NCBI RefSeq assembly: GCF_013408415.1
Contig: NZ_JACCAA010000001.1
Span: 868,001-932,000 of the forward strand
DNA from: Nocardioides daedukensis
GTDB taxonomy: Bacteria > Actinomycetota > Actinomycetes > Propionibacteriales > Nocardioidaceae
Length of the DNA: 64,000 nucleotides
Reading direction: 5' to 3'
A model generated the notes under the pieces. It made no database searches. It was not told where the DNA came from and was given only the letters and a program-made list of their open reading frames with translations. Position numbers and translations under genes: made by a program. Positions 48,355 to 58,098 of this stretch are shown here, piece after piece (within the stretch, counting starts at the first letter, position 1; each line of letters begins with the position of its first letter).

Positions 48355-49784
48355 TGCTGCGTCTCCTCCGCGTTGGACTGCGCTGCGTTCACGTCTTCGT
48401 CTCCTGACGGGCCCATGTCGATGAGGCCGTCGGCCACCAACTCGAGTGCCGCACCGCGAGAGGCCTTCACGAGGACGACGTCTCCGGCACGAATGTTCTC
48501 GCGCAACCATGCCAGAGCAGCGTCCCTGTCAGCGACGCACACCGCCGTACCGCGTCGATCTGTGATCTGTTCCGCACCGGTGGCCATCGCAGCCGCGGCC
48601 TCGCCCACTGCGAGGAGTACGTCGATTCCTGCTTCGGCCGCCTCGGCGCCGATGGTTCGGTGCTCGTCGACCGCGTCCGCTCCGAGCTCCTTCATCTCGC
48701 CCAGTACGGCGATCGTGCGAGTGCGGCGGCGTTCCCCGATCGCGGCCAACGCCGAGATCGCGGCACGCATCGAGGCCGGGTTGGCGTTGTAGGCGTCGTT
48801 GATCACCACCGGTCCCCCGGCGACCTCGGTGATCTCCATCCGCCAGCGCGACAGGCTCCGGGCGTTGCTCAGCGCCTTGACGATGCTCGCCGCCGGCACT
48901 CCGGCCGCCTGCGCCATCGCGGCAGCCGCGGCCGCGTTGACCAGCTGGTGGGCGCCAACCTGCTGGAGGTTGACCCGGCCGACGTCTTTGCCGATCCGGA
49001 GCATGCCGGAGGGACGGTCCATGTCGTCGAAGGTGACGTCCTCCCAGAACACGTCGCCGCCGTCGCCGAACCGTACGACGGTGGCCCGGGTGCGGGGACC
49101 CATCCTCGAGACCAGCTCGTCGGAGGCGTTGATCACCGCGGTCCCGGTGGGGGCCAGACCCTCGATGATCTCGCCCTTGGCCTGGGCGATCGCCTCGCGT
49201 GAGCCGAATTCGCTCATGTGCGCCGTGCCGACGTTGATCACGGCGGCGATGTCGGGTCGGGCGATGCCGCACAGGTAGTCGATGTGGCCGATGCCGCGTG
49301 CGCCCATCTCGACCACGAGGAACCTGGTCGCCTCGTCCGCGCGCAGGACGGTGAGTGGGACGCCCAGCTCGTTGTTCAGGTTGCCGGCAGTGGCCACCGT
49401 CTCCCCGGCACTCGCGAGCACCTGGGCGAGGTAGTCCTTGGTCCCGGTCTTTCCCTGGCTGCCCGTCAGGGCGAACACCGTCAGGGTGTCCAGGCGGTCG
49501 CGGACGTGGCGGGCGAGCAGGCCGAGCGCGTGGACCGGGTCGTCGACCACGACGGTGGGCGCGTCTGTGGGACGCGACCCGAGCACGCCGGCCGCCCCAG
49601 CGGCCAGCGCACCGGCGGCGAAGTCGTGGCCGTCGACGCGTTCGCCGAGGATGGCGACATAGAGGCCACCGGGCTCGACCGCGCGACTGTCCTGGGATGC
49701 CGGGGCGGTGACCAGGACAGACCCGTCACCGTGCACCTCTCCCCCGCTCACGCGTGCGATCTCCGCCAAGGACATCGGGATCAT
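48351..49784 (-). CDS. murF: UDP-MurNAc-tripeptide--D-Ala-D-Ala ligase
   Basis: MurF adds D-Ala-D-Ala to complete the pentapeptide. The 477-residue protein has [38 protein letters not shown], the ATP loop [41 protein letters not shown], and [15 protein letters not shown]. It starts ATG 49784, overlapping the murE stop by ATGA. Confidence 0.96.
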   Translation of the reverse strand: MIPMSLAEIARVSGGEVHGDGSVLVTAPASQDSRAVEPGGLYVAILGERVDGHDFAAGALAAGAAGVLGSRPTDAPTVVVDDPVHALGLLARHVRDRLDTLTVFALTGSQGKTGTKDYLAQVLASAGETVATAGNLNNELGVPLTVLRADEATRFLVVEMGARGIGHIDYLCGIARPDIAAVINVGTAHMSEFGSREAIAQAKGEIIEGLAPTGTAVINASDELVSRMGPRTRATVVRFGDGGDVFWEDVTFDDMDRPSGMLRIGKDVGRVNLQQVGAHQLVNAAAAAAMAQAAGVPAASIVKALSNARSLSRWRMEITEVAGGPVVINDAYNANPASMRAAISALAAIGERRRTRTIAVLGEMKELGADAVDEHRTIGAEAAEAGIDVLLAVGEAAAAMATGAEQITDRRGTAVCVADRDAALAWLRENIRAGDVVLVKASRGAALELVADGLIDMGPSGDEDVNAAQSNAEETQQ

Positions 49785-51295
49785 CGAGCCGCCTCCTCGA
49801 CCACGACGCGGCGATCGTCGAACGGATGGGTCACGCCGTCGATCTCCTGTCCGGTCTCGTGTCCCTTGCCCGCGACCAGGACGATGTCGCCGTCGCTGGC
49901 ACGCTCGAGGGCTGTTCGGATCGCCTCCCGCCGCCCGGCCACCTCGATGACCTCTCCGGGGCCGAGGGCCCCCGCGAGCACCTGGGCACGGATGTCGGCC
50001 GGGTCCTCGGTGCGGGGGTTGTCGTCGGTGACGATGGTCAGGTCGGCGAGACGGGCGGAGATCTCCCCCATCAGCGGGCGCTTGCCGGTGTCGCGGTCGC
50101 CACCGGCGCCGATCACCACGATCAGCCGGCCGTCGGTCAGCGGTCGCAGGGTCGCCAGGGCTGCTTCGACCGCATCGGGCTTGTGCGCGTAGTCGACGAT
50201 CACGGTGACGTCCCGGTCGACCTCGACCTGCTCGAGTCGGCCGGGCACCCCGGTGCCCTGGGCCATCGCTGCGGCGATCACCTCGGCGTCATGGCCGGCC
50301 TCGACGGCAGCCGCGATCGCGGCCAGGGCGTTGGCGACGTTGAAGTCCCCCGGGATCGGCACGGAGGTGCGGACCTCGACACCGTCGGGACCGAGCACCG
50401 TGAACGACGATCCGTCCGCGGCAAGGTCGAGGTCGACGGCGCGCCAGTCGGCACTCGCGTCCTCGAGGGCGAAGGTCTTGAGGGGGATGCTGGCCTCGTC
50501 GAGGAGGCGGCGACCGTGCTCGTCGTCGATGTTGACCAGGCCGAGCCGGGCTCGCTCCGGTGTGAACAGGGAGGCCTTGGCCCGGAAGTAGTCCTCGACG
50601 TCGGCGTGGAAGTCGAGGTGGTCGCGACCAAGGTTCGTGAAGACCGCGACGTCGAAGACGATCCCGTCGACGCGTCCCATCACCAGTGCGTGGCTGGAGA
50701 CCTCCATCGCGCAGGTCTGCACCCCGCGTTCACGCATCAGCGCGAAGATGGCGTGCAGGTCCGGCGCCTCGGGCGTGGTCAGCGAGGTCTCGATGTCCAC
50801 GCCGTTGATGCGGGTCCCGACCGTGCCCACGACGGCGGCCGGGATGCCGGCGCCCTGCAGGGCGATCTCGGCCAGGCGAGTCGTGGTGGTCTTGCCCTGT
50901 GTGCCGGTGACCGCGATCATCGCCATCGACTCCGAAGGAGTGCCGTGGATCCTGGCGGCCAGGGCGCCGAGGACCGCCCGCGGCGCCTGGACAACCAGGA
51001 CCGGCACGTCCACCTCACCGAGCGACTCGCGTCCGGCGGCATCGGTGAGGATCGCCACGGCTCCCGCCGCCACCGCCTGCGGGGCGTATGTCGCACCGTG
51101 CACGCGGGCGCCGGGAAGGGCGGCGTACAGGTCCCCGGGAAGCACGCGTTGAGAGCTCAGCGAGAGACCGGTGACCTGGCAGTCCTGGGCCCCGGCGGAG
51201 TCGAGCGTCACGTCCAACCAACCGGCGACGACCGTCAGTGGGGTCGCCGACCCACGGGTCGGTCGGGATGCCTTGAGTGCCTCGTTGCTCACCAC
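49781..51295 (-). CDS. murE: UDP-MurNAc-dipeptide--diaminopimelate ligase
   Basis: MurE adds the third amino acid of the stem peptide. The 504-residue protein has [24 protein letters not shown], the ATP loop [37 protein letters not shown] and [12 protein letters not shown]. The substrate motif DNPR in [11 protein letters not shown] marks diaminopimelate specificity; L,L-DAP would be expected if the host is Nocardioides-like. GTG 51295 follows a TAGCCT -10 box by 6 nt; a second GTG codon is next to it. Confidence 0.96.
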   Translation of the reverse strand: MVSNEALKASRPTRGSATPLTVVAGWLDVTLDSAGAQDCQVTGLSLSSQRVLPGDLYAALPGARVHGATYAPQAVAAGAVAILTDAAGRESLGEVDVPVLVVQAPRAVLGALAARIHGTPSESMAMIAVTGTQGKTTTTRLAEIALQGAGIPAAVVGTVGTRINGVDIETSLTTPEAPDLHAIFALMRERGVQTCAMEVSSHALVMGRVDGIVFDVAVFTNLGRDHLDFHADVEDYFRAKASLFTPERARLGLVNIDDEHGRRLLDEASIPLKTFALEDASADWRAVDLDLAADGSSFTVLGPDGVEVRTSVPIPGDFNVANALAAIAAAVEAGHDAEVIAAAMAQGTGVPGRLEQVEVDRDVTVIVDYAHKPDAVEAALATLRPLTDGRLIVVIGAGGDRDTGKRPLMGEISARLADLTIVTDDNPRTEDPADIRAQVLAGALGPGEVIEVAGRREAIRTALERASDGDIVLVAGKGHETGQEIDGVTHPFDDRRVVVEEAAR

Positions 51296-51301
51296 GGCGC
51301 G

Positions 51302-51307
51302 AGGCTA
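51302..51307 (-). promoter_or_regulatory. Candidate -10 box of leaderless murE promoter
   Basis: TAGCCT on the minus strand ends 6 nt before GTG 51295, in the 40-bp gap after ftsI, the only sizeable gap in the first half of the dcw cluster. It may drive the mur genes independently of mraZ control. Confidence 0.45.
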
Positions 51308-51335
51308 TCGCGACGGGGTGCCGTTCCGGGTCTTC

Positions 51336-53123
51336 TCACCACTCGACGGGGAGGCTTGCCGCCTTCTCGCCGGTCGGCGGGACGGCGTACTTGCGGAGCA
51401 GGTAGGTCATGATCTTCTTGAAGACCGGGCCGGCCCCGGTGCCACCGCCCTGGCCGCCCTTCGGGTCCTGGATCATCACGTAGACGGTGAAGCGCGGGTC
51501 GTCGGCGGGCGCGAAGCCGCCGAAGGAGATGGTGAAGGTGCCGTCATAGCAGCCGCACTCCTTGCCGACCCGCTGCGCGGTGCCGGTCTTGCCGGCCACC
51601 CGGTAGCCCGGGATCGCCGTACCCTTCGCGATCCCGTCCTCGGGGTCGGTCACCAGCTCCATCATCTCGGCCGTCTGACGGGCAGCCTCTTCGCTGATCA
51701 CCCGGTCGGACGTGGTGTGGTCGGTTCCCACCTCCTGGCCCGAGTCGGTGGTGGCCGAGCCGCGGATGACGTTGGGTGAGATCCGGATGCCGTCGTTGGC
51801 GACGGTGTTGAGTGCGGACGTCATCTGGAAGGCGTTGACCGACAGGCCCTGTCCGAAGGCGATCGTGGCGCGGCTCAGGTCCGACCACGACTCGGCCGGG
51901 GGAAGCACACCGGCGGCCTCGCCCCGGATGCCCATGGCGGTCTTCTCGCCGATTCCGAACTTCTCCAGATAACCGTGCAGCTCGTCGTTGCTGAACTCGT
52001 CGGCAACCAGGATGGTGCCCAGGTTGGACGACTTGGCCAGGGCACCAGCCGCGGTGAGCCGGATGTCCCCGTGGTTCCAGTGGTCACCGATGGTGGCGCC
52101 GTTGCGCGTCAGCTTCTCGGGCACCTCCAGGCGCGTGCGCGGGGTGATCTTGCCGGCGTCGATGAGGGCTCCGAAGGTGAGCACCTTCTCCACCGAGCCC
52201 GGCTCGTAGACGTCACTGGCCGCGCGGGAACCGAGGTCCTCCTTCGCCGAGTCAGCAGGCTCGTTCGCGTTGTACGTCGGATAGTCGGCTGCCGCGATGA
52301 TCTCGCCCGTACGGGTGTCCATCACGATGGCAACCCCGGACTCGCCGCGGACCTTGCGGACACCTTCGGCGAGGACGCGCTGGGCATAGAACTGGACGTC
52401 ACGCTCGAGCGTGAGCCTGAGGTCCTTGCCATCCACCGGCTTGACGGTGCTGTTCTCGCCGAGCGGGATCCGGTTGCCTCCGCCGACCTCGTAGGTCGCC
52501 GATCCGTCGGTGCCGGAGAGCTGCTTGTCGAAGGTGCGCTCGAAGCCTGCGAGCGGGCCCTTGTCCTCGTCCTGGCCGATGAATCCGACCAGGTTGGACG
52601 CGATGTCGTCCGCAGGATAGTCACGCATCGGGTCGCGACGCGTGCTCAGGCCCTTGAAGCCGTCCTCCTTGAGCTCCTCGACGACAGCCGTCGCGACCGT
52701 CGAGGGCACTCGGCGGGCGAGGTACTGGAAGCGCGTGTCCTGGCGGCGCAGCCGGTCGAGGAGCTGGAAGTAGTCGATCCCGAGCCTGTCGGCGAGCCGG
52801 GTCGCGATCTCCGGGGCGTCCTTGCGGGTCATCTGTGGGTCGCCGACGATCATCAGGCCGTCGACCGAGGTGGCCAGCTCGACGCCGTTGCGGTCGACGA
52901 TCGCGCCGCGCTCCGCGGGCAGCTCGGCGGTGACCAGGCCCTCGGCAGCAGCCATCGCCGCGTAGGCGTGCGGGTCAAGGCCCTGCAGCTGCACCAGGCG
53001 CACCCCGAACACCGAGAGCAGCATCGCGATGATCACGAAGCCGAAGCGCAACCGGAACAGGGCGGCCCCACGCGACGGGGCGCCGTCGGGTGGGGCAGTG
53101 GGCTTCTTCGGTCGAAGGCTCAA
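51336..53123 (-). CDS. ftsI: Class B penicillin-binding protein (FtsI/PBP3)
   Basis: The septal D,D-transpeptidase that works with FtsW. The 595-residue protein has one N-terminal helix (FRLRFGFVIIAMLLSVFGVRL), a dimerisation domain (ERGAIVDRNGVELATS) and the transpeptidase domain. Ser310 lies in YEPGSVEKVLTFG, SSN in AKSSNLGTI, and KTG in VAGKTGTAQRVGK. A CGC pair follows (KECGCYDG). The start is TTG 53123, overlapping the ftsL-like stop (TTGA), with AGGGGA 8 nt upstream. No ATG or GTG fits. Confidence 0.95.
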   Translation of the reverse strand: MSLRPKKPTAPPDGAPSRGAALFRLRFGFVIIAMLLSVFGVRLVQLQGLDPHAYAAMAAAEGLVTAELPAERGAIVDRNGVELATSVDGLMIVGDPQMTRKDAPEIATRLADRLGIDYFQLLDRLRRQDTRFQYLARRVPSTVATAVVEELKEDGFKGLSTRRDPMRDYPADDIASNLVGFIGQDEDKGPLAGFERTFDKQLSGTDGSATYEVGGGNRIPLGENSTVKPVDGKDLRLTLERDVQFYAQRVLAEGVRKVRGESGVAIVMDTRTGEIIAAADYPTYNANEPADSAKEDLGSRAASDVYEPGSVEKVLTFGALIDAGKITPRTRLEVPEKLTRNGATIGDHWNHGDIRLTAAGALAKSSNLGTILVADEFSNDELHGYLEKFGIGEKTAMGIRGEAAGVLPPAESWSDLSRATIAFGQGLSVNAFQMTSALNTVANDGIRISPNVIRGSATTDSGQEVGTDHTTSDRVISEEAARQTAEMMELVTDPEDGIAKGTAIPGYRVAGKTGTAQRVGKECGCYDGTFTISFGGFAPADDPRFTVYVMIQDPKGGQGGGTGAGPVFKKIMTYLLRKYAVPPTGEKAASLPVEW

Positions 53124-53707
53124 CGCTCGCTCCGGTCCCCTGCGCTCTGGCTTGACGATCCAGTTCTATCCCTGCCATCGCGCCGATCCTGCGAGGCCGA
53201 CGTCGTGTCGCGCTCCGGCTTGTCGGCCTTGACCTTGATCACCAGGGCCGGTGGAGCGAGCTCCTCGGGCTTCTGGGCCGCCGGGGGGCGGACGTCGGTG
53301 CGATCGGCGGTGGTGGCCGGAGCCGCCTGACCGATGACCTGACCGTTGGAGAGCTGGATGAATGCGGGGCTGCTGGCCGGCACCATGCCCATCGTCTGTG
53401 CCTTCTCGGCGACGGACTGGGGGTTGCGCAGCTCCTCGAGCTGCATCTGCAGGGTCTGCTCGCGCGAGGTCAGGTCCCGGGCCTGCTTCTCGAGATCGGT
53501 GGCCCTGAACGAGTTCTGCTGCATGGTCGTGTTGAACAGCAGCAGGCCGACGACGCCGGCCACGAGGAGCACGCTGACCAGGGTCACGAACGGGACGCGC
53601 GGGGCGTCCGATGCGAGCCTGGGCACGACGCGGAGTCGTGCCTGCTCGACGGCTGCCTCGGCGATCCGCTGGAGCGGGACCCGGCTCTGGGGAAGAGGGC
53701 TGCTCAT
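53120..53707 (-). CDS. ftsL: FtsL-like septal protein
   Basis: A bitopic 195-residue protein in the ftsL position. It has a cytoplasmic basic region ([16 protein letters not shown]), one helix ([19 protein letters not shown], about residues 40-58) and a coiled coil ([25 protein letters not shown]). The motif [26 protein letters not shown], typical of FtsL/FtsB-type proteins, follows, then a disordered charged tail. It should act with FtsQ and FtsB in septum assembly. It overlaps rsmH and ftsI by 4 nt each. Confidence 0.88.
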   Translation of the reverse strand: MSSPLPQSRVPLQRIAEAAVEQARLRVVPRLASDAPRVPFVTLVSVLLVAGVVGLLLFNTTMQQNSFRATDLEKQARDLTSREQTLQMQLEELRNPQSVAEKAQTMGMVPASSPAFIQLSNGQVIGQAAPATTADRTDVRPPAAQKPEELAPPALVIKVKADKPERDTTSASQDRRDGRDRTGSSSQSAGDRSER

Positions 53708-54666
53708 GCGGGAGCTCCTGAGTGTCGAAGGCGTTCAATGGCGCGCAGGCGGACGGACGCGGCCCGGGGGTTCTCGGTGAGCTCGGGCTCCACGGCCTTC
53801 TCGGCACCGCGGGTGATGGTCTTGAAGGTGGGCTCGTGGCCGGCGGGAACGAAGGGCATGTCGGGCGGTACGTCGCTGCGCGTGGCCTCGGTGAACGCCT
53901 GCTTGACCAGGCGGTCCTCGAGTGAGTGGTAGGACTCCACGACGACGCGTCCGCCGACCCCGACCGCCTCGATGGCGGCCGGAATGGCGCGACGAAGCAC
54001 GTTGAGCTCGTCGTTGACCTCGATGCGCAGGCCCTGGAAGGTGCGCTTGGCCGGGTGTCCCCCGGTGCGGCGTGCCGGCGCCGGGATGGCCGCATAGAGC
54101 AGCTCGACGAGCCGGCCCGAGGTGGTGAACGGCTCTGTCTCGCGCTCGCGGACGATGTGCTGGGCGATCCGTCGGGCGAACTTCTCCTCGCCGTAGTCAC
54201 GCAGGATGCGAGTCAGGGCCTCGACGGGATAGGTGTTGAGGACGTCGGCTGCGGTGATGCCCACCGAGTCGTTCATCCGCATGTCGAGCGGAGCATCCTG
54301 GGCATAGGCGAATCCGCGCTCGCGGACGTCGAGCTGCATGGAGGAGACACCCAGGTCGAAGAAGATCGCGTCGGCGTGCTCACGTCCGAGGTCTTCGAGG
54401 ACGTCGAGGATCTCGTCGTACACCGCGTGCACCAGGGTCACTCGATCACCGAAGGGTGCAAGCCGTTCGCCGGCCATCTGCAGGGCGTTGGGGTCGCGGT
54501 CGATGCCGACCAGGTGTGCCTCGGGGAAGGCCCGCAGCATCGCCTCGCTGTGGCCGCCGAGGCCCAGGGTCGCGTCGATGACCACTGCGTCGGGCCGCTC
54601 CAGCGCGGGCGCCACAAGTGCGACGACCCGGTCCAGCAGGACCGGGACGTGTCGGGGGCTGTCCAT
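53704..54666 (-). CDS. rsmH: 16S rRNA m4C1402 methyltransferase
   Basis: RsmH (formerly MraW) N4-methylates C1402 of 16S rRNA with SAM. The 320-residue protein begins [18 protein letters not shown] and has the SAM site [75 protein letters not shown] and [14 protein letters not shown]. The start lies 4 nt after a 50-residue membrane-protein gene. Confidence 0.97.
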   Translation of the reverse strand: MDSPRHVPVLLDRVVALVAPALERPDAVVIDATLGLGGHSEAMLRAFPEAHLVGIDRDPNALQMAGERLAPFGDRVTLVHAVYDEILDVLEDLGREHADAIFFDLGVSSMQLDVRERGFAYAQDAPLDMRMNDSVGITAADVLNTYPVEALTRILRDYGEEKFARRIAQHIVRERETEPFTTSGRLVELLYAAIPAPARRTGGHPAKRTFQGLRIEVNDELNVLRRAIPAAIEAVGVGGRVVVESYHSLEDRLVKQAFTEATRSDVPPDMPFVPAGHEPTFKTITRGAEKAVEPELTENPRAASVRLRAIERLRHSGAPA

Positions 54667-54670
54667 CTTC

Positions 54671-54823
54671 CTAGCCCTGCTGTCCGAATGTCATCAGGAC
54701 GACCAGGCACATGGTCAGGACCAACGAGACGCCGACGGAGAACAGCATCACGGCGACCGCGTCGCGCGCTTGTTCGCGCACTCTCGGCGTCGTGCGCGGT
54801 GATCCGCTGACACTCATGCTCAT
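54671..54823 (-). CDS. Small single-helix membrane protein between mraZ and rsmH
   Basis: A 50-residue frame reading [20 protein letters not shown], followed by one hydrophobic segment (about residues 22-44, [20 protein letters not shown] and on) and a short FGQQG tail. ATG 54823 has AGGGG 8 nt upstream, and the stop lies 4 nt before rsmH. The basic N-terminus and single helix suggest a bitopic or N-in membrane peptide. Tight packing, the ribosome-binding site and the helix argue that it is real. The function is unknown; septum or wall assembly is a guess from position. Confidence 0.72.
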   Translation of the reverse strand: MSMSVSGSPRTTPRVREQARDAVAVMLFSVGVSLVLTMCLVVLMTFGQQG

Positions 54824-54863
54824 GGTTTCGACCCCTGGCTGATGGTGGATGGCTGTGCTGGGT

Positions 54864-54978
54864 GGATCGCAGGACCAGGTCCCTGCCCGCCCCCAGAGGG
54901 GGAAGTTGTCTTCTGGAACCGGGGAAGGTGCCCCAGACGACTGGTAGGGGGCGGGCTCGAGACCTCGTGCTGCGATCC
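54864..54978 (-). ncRNA. Structured leader RNA upstream of rsmH, mraW RNA motif candidate
   Basis: Nested complementary segments close one long structure. 54864-54872 pairs with 54970-54978 (9 bp), 54877-54881 with 54961-54965, and 54885-54894 with 54947-54956 (10 bp). 54908-54916 pairs with 54933-54941 (one mismatch). On the RNA strand CUUCCCC occurs twice, once in the terminal loop and once in an internal bulge. It lies between mraZ and the small gene before rsmH, the known location of the actinobacterial mraW RNA motif. The identification rests on position and structure, not on a model search. Confidence 0.65.
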
Positions 54979-55033
54979 GTGTTGAGTTGTCGTGCTGTGT
55001 GGTGCGGGCGGGCCAGGTGCCGAGTCAAATGCC

Positions 55034-55067
55034 TGTTCAGATGCGGTTCATTTGCTTGTTCAGATGC
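55034..55067. repeat. Short direct repeat spanning the mraZ stop
   Basis: TGTTCAGATGC occurs at 55034-55044 and 55057-55067, a 23-bp unit with partial identity beyond the core. The mraZ stop codon falls inside the second copy. Confidence 0.5.
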
Positions 55068-55488
55068 CGGGGAACACTTCGTCACTCAGGTCCGAGAACT
55101 TCTGCTCCTGCTCCTCGGAGTACTCCTGCCACGACGTCGGGTCCCAGATCTCGATCCGGTTCATCGCGCCGATGACCATCACGTCCTTGCTCAGGGACGC
55201 GTATTCCCTGAGCACTGCCGGGATGCCGATCCGGCCCTGCTTGTCGGGAACCTCCTGCGACGCCGCCGCGAACAACATGCGGACGTAGTCACGGGTGCCC
55301 TTGTTGGTGACCGGCGCCTCGCGGAGTCGGTCGGTCAAGCGTCCGAAGTCCTCCATCGACCACACCGTCAGGCAGCGCTCCTGCCCACGGGTGACCACGA
55401 GGCCTTCGGCCAGGTCCTCTCTGAACTTTGCCGGGAGGAAGAGCCGGCCCTTGTCGTCGAGCTTGGGCGTGTAGGTGCCGAAGAACAT
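55060..55488 (-). CDS. mraZ: Transcriptional regulator MraZ
   Basis: MraZ is a ring-shaped DNA-binding protein that represses its own promoter at the head of the dcw cluster. The 142-residue protein has two AbrB-like halves: MFFGTYTPKLDDKGRLFLPAKFRE, and QEVPDKQGRIGIPAVLREYASL, each with the DK/QGR-IPxxLR-type DNA-contact loop. ATG 55488 gives the conserved MFxGxxxxxLDxKGR start. GTGG direct repeats, its likely operator, begin 20 bp upstream. Confidence 0.95.
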   Translation of the reverse strand: MFFGTYTPKLDDKGRLFLPAKFREDLAEGLVVTRGQERCLTVWSMEDFGRLTDRLREAPVTNKGTRDYVRMLFAAASQEVPDKQGRIGIPAVLREYASLSKDVMVIGAMNRIEIWDPTSWQEYSEEQEQKFSDLSDEVFPGI

Positions 55489-55507
55489 CTGGCACCACCC
55501 CTTCAAG

Positions 55508-55560
55508 CCACTAATCCTCCACTGCGCACCACTTTACTCCACTCTCATCCACCGTCAACC
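55508..55560 (-). promoter_or_regulatory. mraZ promoter with GTGG direct-repeat operator
   Basis: On the minus strand five GTGG boxes recur at spacings of 10, 10, 10 and 11 bp across 55508-55552, mostly as AGTGG. They overlap a candidate promoter (TTGACG at 55553-55558, 16 bp, TAAAGT at 55531-55536). Direct repeats of about 10 bp are the known form of MraZ operators in other bacteria. Confidence 0.75.
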
Positions 55561-55695
55561 ATTCCACGCGTGTTTCGTCGCTGTATTCCTACGAATGGCG
55601 TGGCCTCAGTCGACGCGGCCCGCGATCACCTACGCCCCGGGCTACGCCCTGTTTGTGCAGGTCAGAGCCACTGTTGCCAGCTCCGTGCAGCGCAG

Positions 55696-55755
55696 GTGGA
55701 GCGGCAGTGGGGAGAAAACAGCCTGATTGGTGGAGCAAAGTGGAGCAGAACGTGG
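55696..55755 (+). promoter_or_regulatory. GTGG repeat array facing the moxR operon, possible MraZ site
   Basis: On the plus strand GTGG starts at 55696, 55707, 55730, 55740 and 55752. The segment GTGGAGCAAAGTGG (55730-55743) matches GTGGAGTAAAGTGG of the mraZ array at 13 of 14 positions. It lies upstream of the candidate moxR -10 box. Confidence 0.55.
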
Positions 55756-55864
55756 GGAATCGGCGTCCCCCGTGCTCGACAACCACGCATACGCTTGACT
55801 GGTCAGATGGAGACGGCGCCCGGGTCACCGTGCTCGCCGACGATTGGACCCTTGGAGGGCATAC

Positions 55865-56824
<960 letters not shown>

Positions 56825-56838
56825 TCGCGACCTGACCG

Positions 56839-58098
56839 ATGGCTTCGGGACTCTCCGCCCTCACCGTCCGTGGACGGGCCTTCCTCGCTGCCGGGATCAC
56901 GGCCGTCGTGTGCGCCATGGTGCTGGGGCAGAACTCCTTGAGCCGGATCGGCGTACTGCTCGTCGCCCTGGCCCTGCTGGCCGCCCTGATGGTGGGTCGC
57001 AGCCGCTACCAGCTGGCGCTGGACCGGACCGTGTCACCACAGCTGGTGCAAGCCGGATCGCCCAGCCAGGTGCACCTGGAGCTGGTCAACGAGGGCCGCG
57101 GTCGAACCGGGGTGATGCTCCTCGAGGAGACGCTCCCCTTCGTCCTCGGCTCACGACCCCGCTTCGTGCTCGGCGGGCTGCGGGCCGGCACCCACCGCTC
57201 GGTCACCTACCAGGTCCGCTCCGACGTGCGCGGGCGCTATCTGATCGGTCCCCTGACGGTGCGCCTGCGCGACCCGTTCGGCCTCGTCGAGGTGGGCCGC
57301 GCCTTCACCTCCACCGTGCCGGTGACGGTCACCCCACGGACCATCGCACTGCCCGCGGTCCCCCTCAACGGTGACTGGACAGGGTCCGGCGACAACCGCC
57401 CGCGCGCCTTCGCGACCGGATCCGCCGAGGACGTCACGGTGCGCGAATACCACCACGGCGACGACCTGCGTCGCGTGCACTGGCGTACGTCGGCACGCAC
57501 CGGCGACCTGATGGTGCGTCGCGAGGAGCAGCCCTGGCAGTCGCGGGCCACCGTGTTCCTCGACAACCGACTCGGCGCGCACCGCGGGAGTGGAGCGGCC
57601 TCCTCGCTGGAGACTGCCGTGTCGATGGCCGCATCCATCGCAGTGCACCTGACCCAGAGGGGTTTCATGGTCCGCCTGGTCACCGCCGACGGCGAGGACC
57701 CCAACACCGCCTGGCACGATCGCACCTCGGCCGTGAACACGGCTCCGCTTCTCGAGGCGCTCGCCATGGTCTCGCTCAGCAAGCGTCCCGACCTGGACAC
57801 CGACTGGCTGATCGACTCCTCGCACACCAGCATGCTGGTCGGGGTCCTGGGCGCCCTGAACAAGCACGACCACGAGGTGATCCGTCGGATGCGCCTCCAT
57901 GGTTCGCGGCCGATGGCCATCGCACTCGATGTCGAGGCTTGGGTCAGCGGCGGGGTCCAGTCCCCCGGCTCCACGGCCGGTGAGCTGTCCAGCCTGGGCT
58001 GGCGTGCAGTGGATGCGCGCCCCGTCGATCGCCTCCCCCGCCTGTGGGAGGAGCTGAGTCGCCGCAGCGCCGGCCTCAAGCACGGAGTCCGCGGATGA
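56839..58098 (+). CDS. DUF58 membrane-anchored protein
   Basis: The 419-residue protein has two N-terminal helices (about residues 14-30 and 35-52) and a beta-rich middle. The DUF58 core follows: FATGSAEDVTVREYHHGDDLRRVHWRTSARTGDLMVRREEQPW, with its RxYxxGDxxRxIxW-like hallmark, and then a VWA-like C-terminal part (ATVFLDNRLGAH). DUF58 proteins are typical MoxR clients. It lies 14 nt after moxR and overlaps the next gene by ATGA. Confidence 0.92.
   Translation: MASGLSALTVRGRAFLAAGITAVVCAMVLGQNSLSRIGVLLVALALLAALMVGRSRYQLALDRTVSPQLVQAGSPSQVHLELVNEGRGRTGVMLLEETLPFVLGSRPRFVLGGLRAGTHRSVTYQVRSDVRGRYLIGPLTVRLRDPFGLVEVGRAFTSTVPVTVTPRTIALPAVPLNGDWTGSGDNRPRAFATGSAEDVTVREYHHGDDLRRVHWRTSARTGDLMVRREEQPWQSRATVFLDNRLGAHRGSGAASSLETAVSMAASIAVHLTQRGFMVRLVTADGEDPNTAWHDRTSAVNTAPLLEALAMVSLSKRPDLDTDWLIDSSHTSMLVGVLGALNKHDHEVIRRMRLHGSRPMAIALDVEAWVSGGVQSPGSTAGELSSLGWRAVDARPVDRLPRLWEELSRRSAGLKHGVRG

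Larger units (their letters stand above)
55489..55864. promoter_or_regulatory. mraZ-moxR divergent intergenic region
   Basis: This 376-bp region separates minus-strand mraZ from plus-strand moxR. It contains the mraZ repeats (55508-55552), a plain stretch (about 55560-55690) with nothing recognisable, a second GTGG array facing moxR (55696-55755), and a -10-like TACGCT (55790-55795). The moxR ribosome-binding site GGAGG is at 55854-55858. Open frames crossing it have no protein character. Confidence 0.7.
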
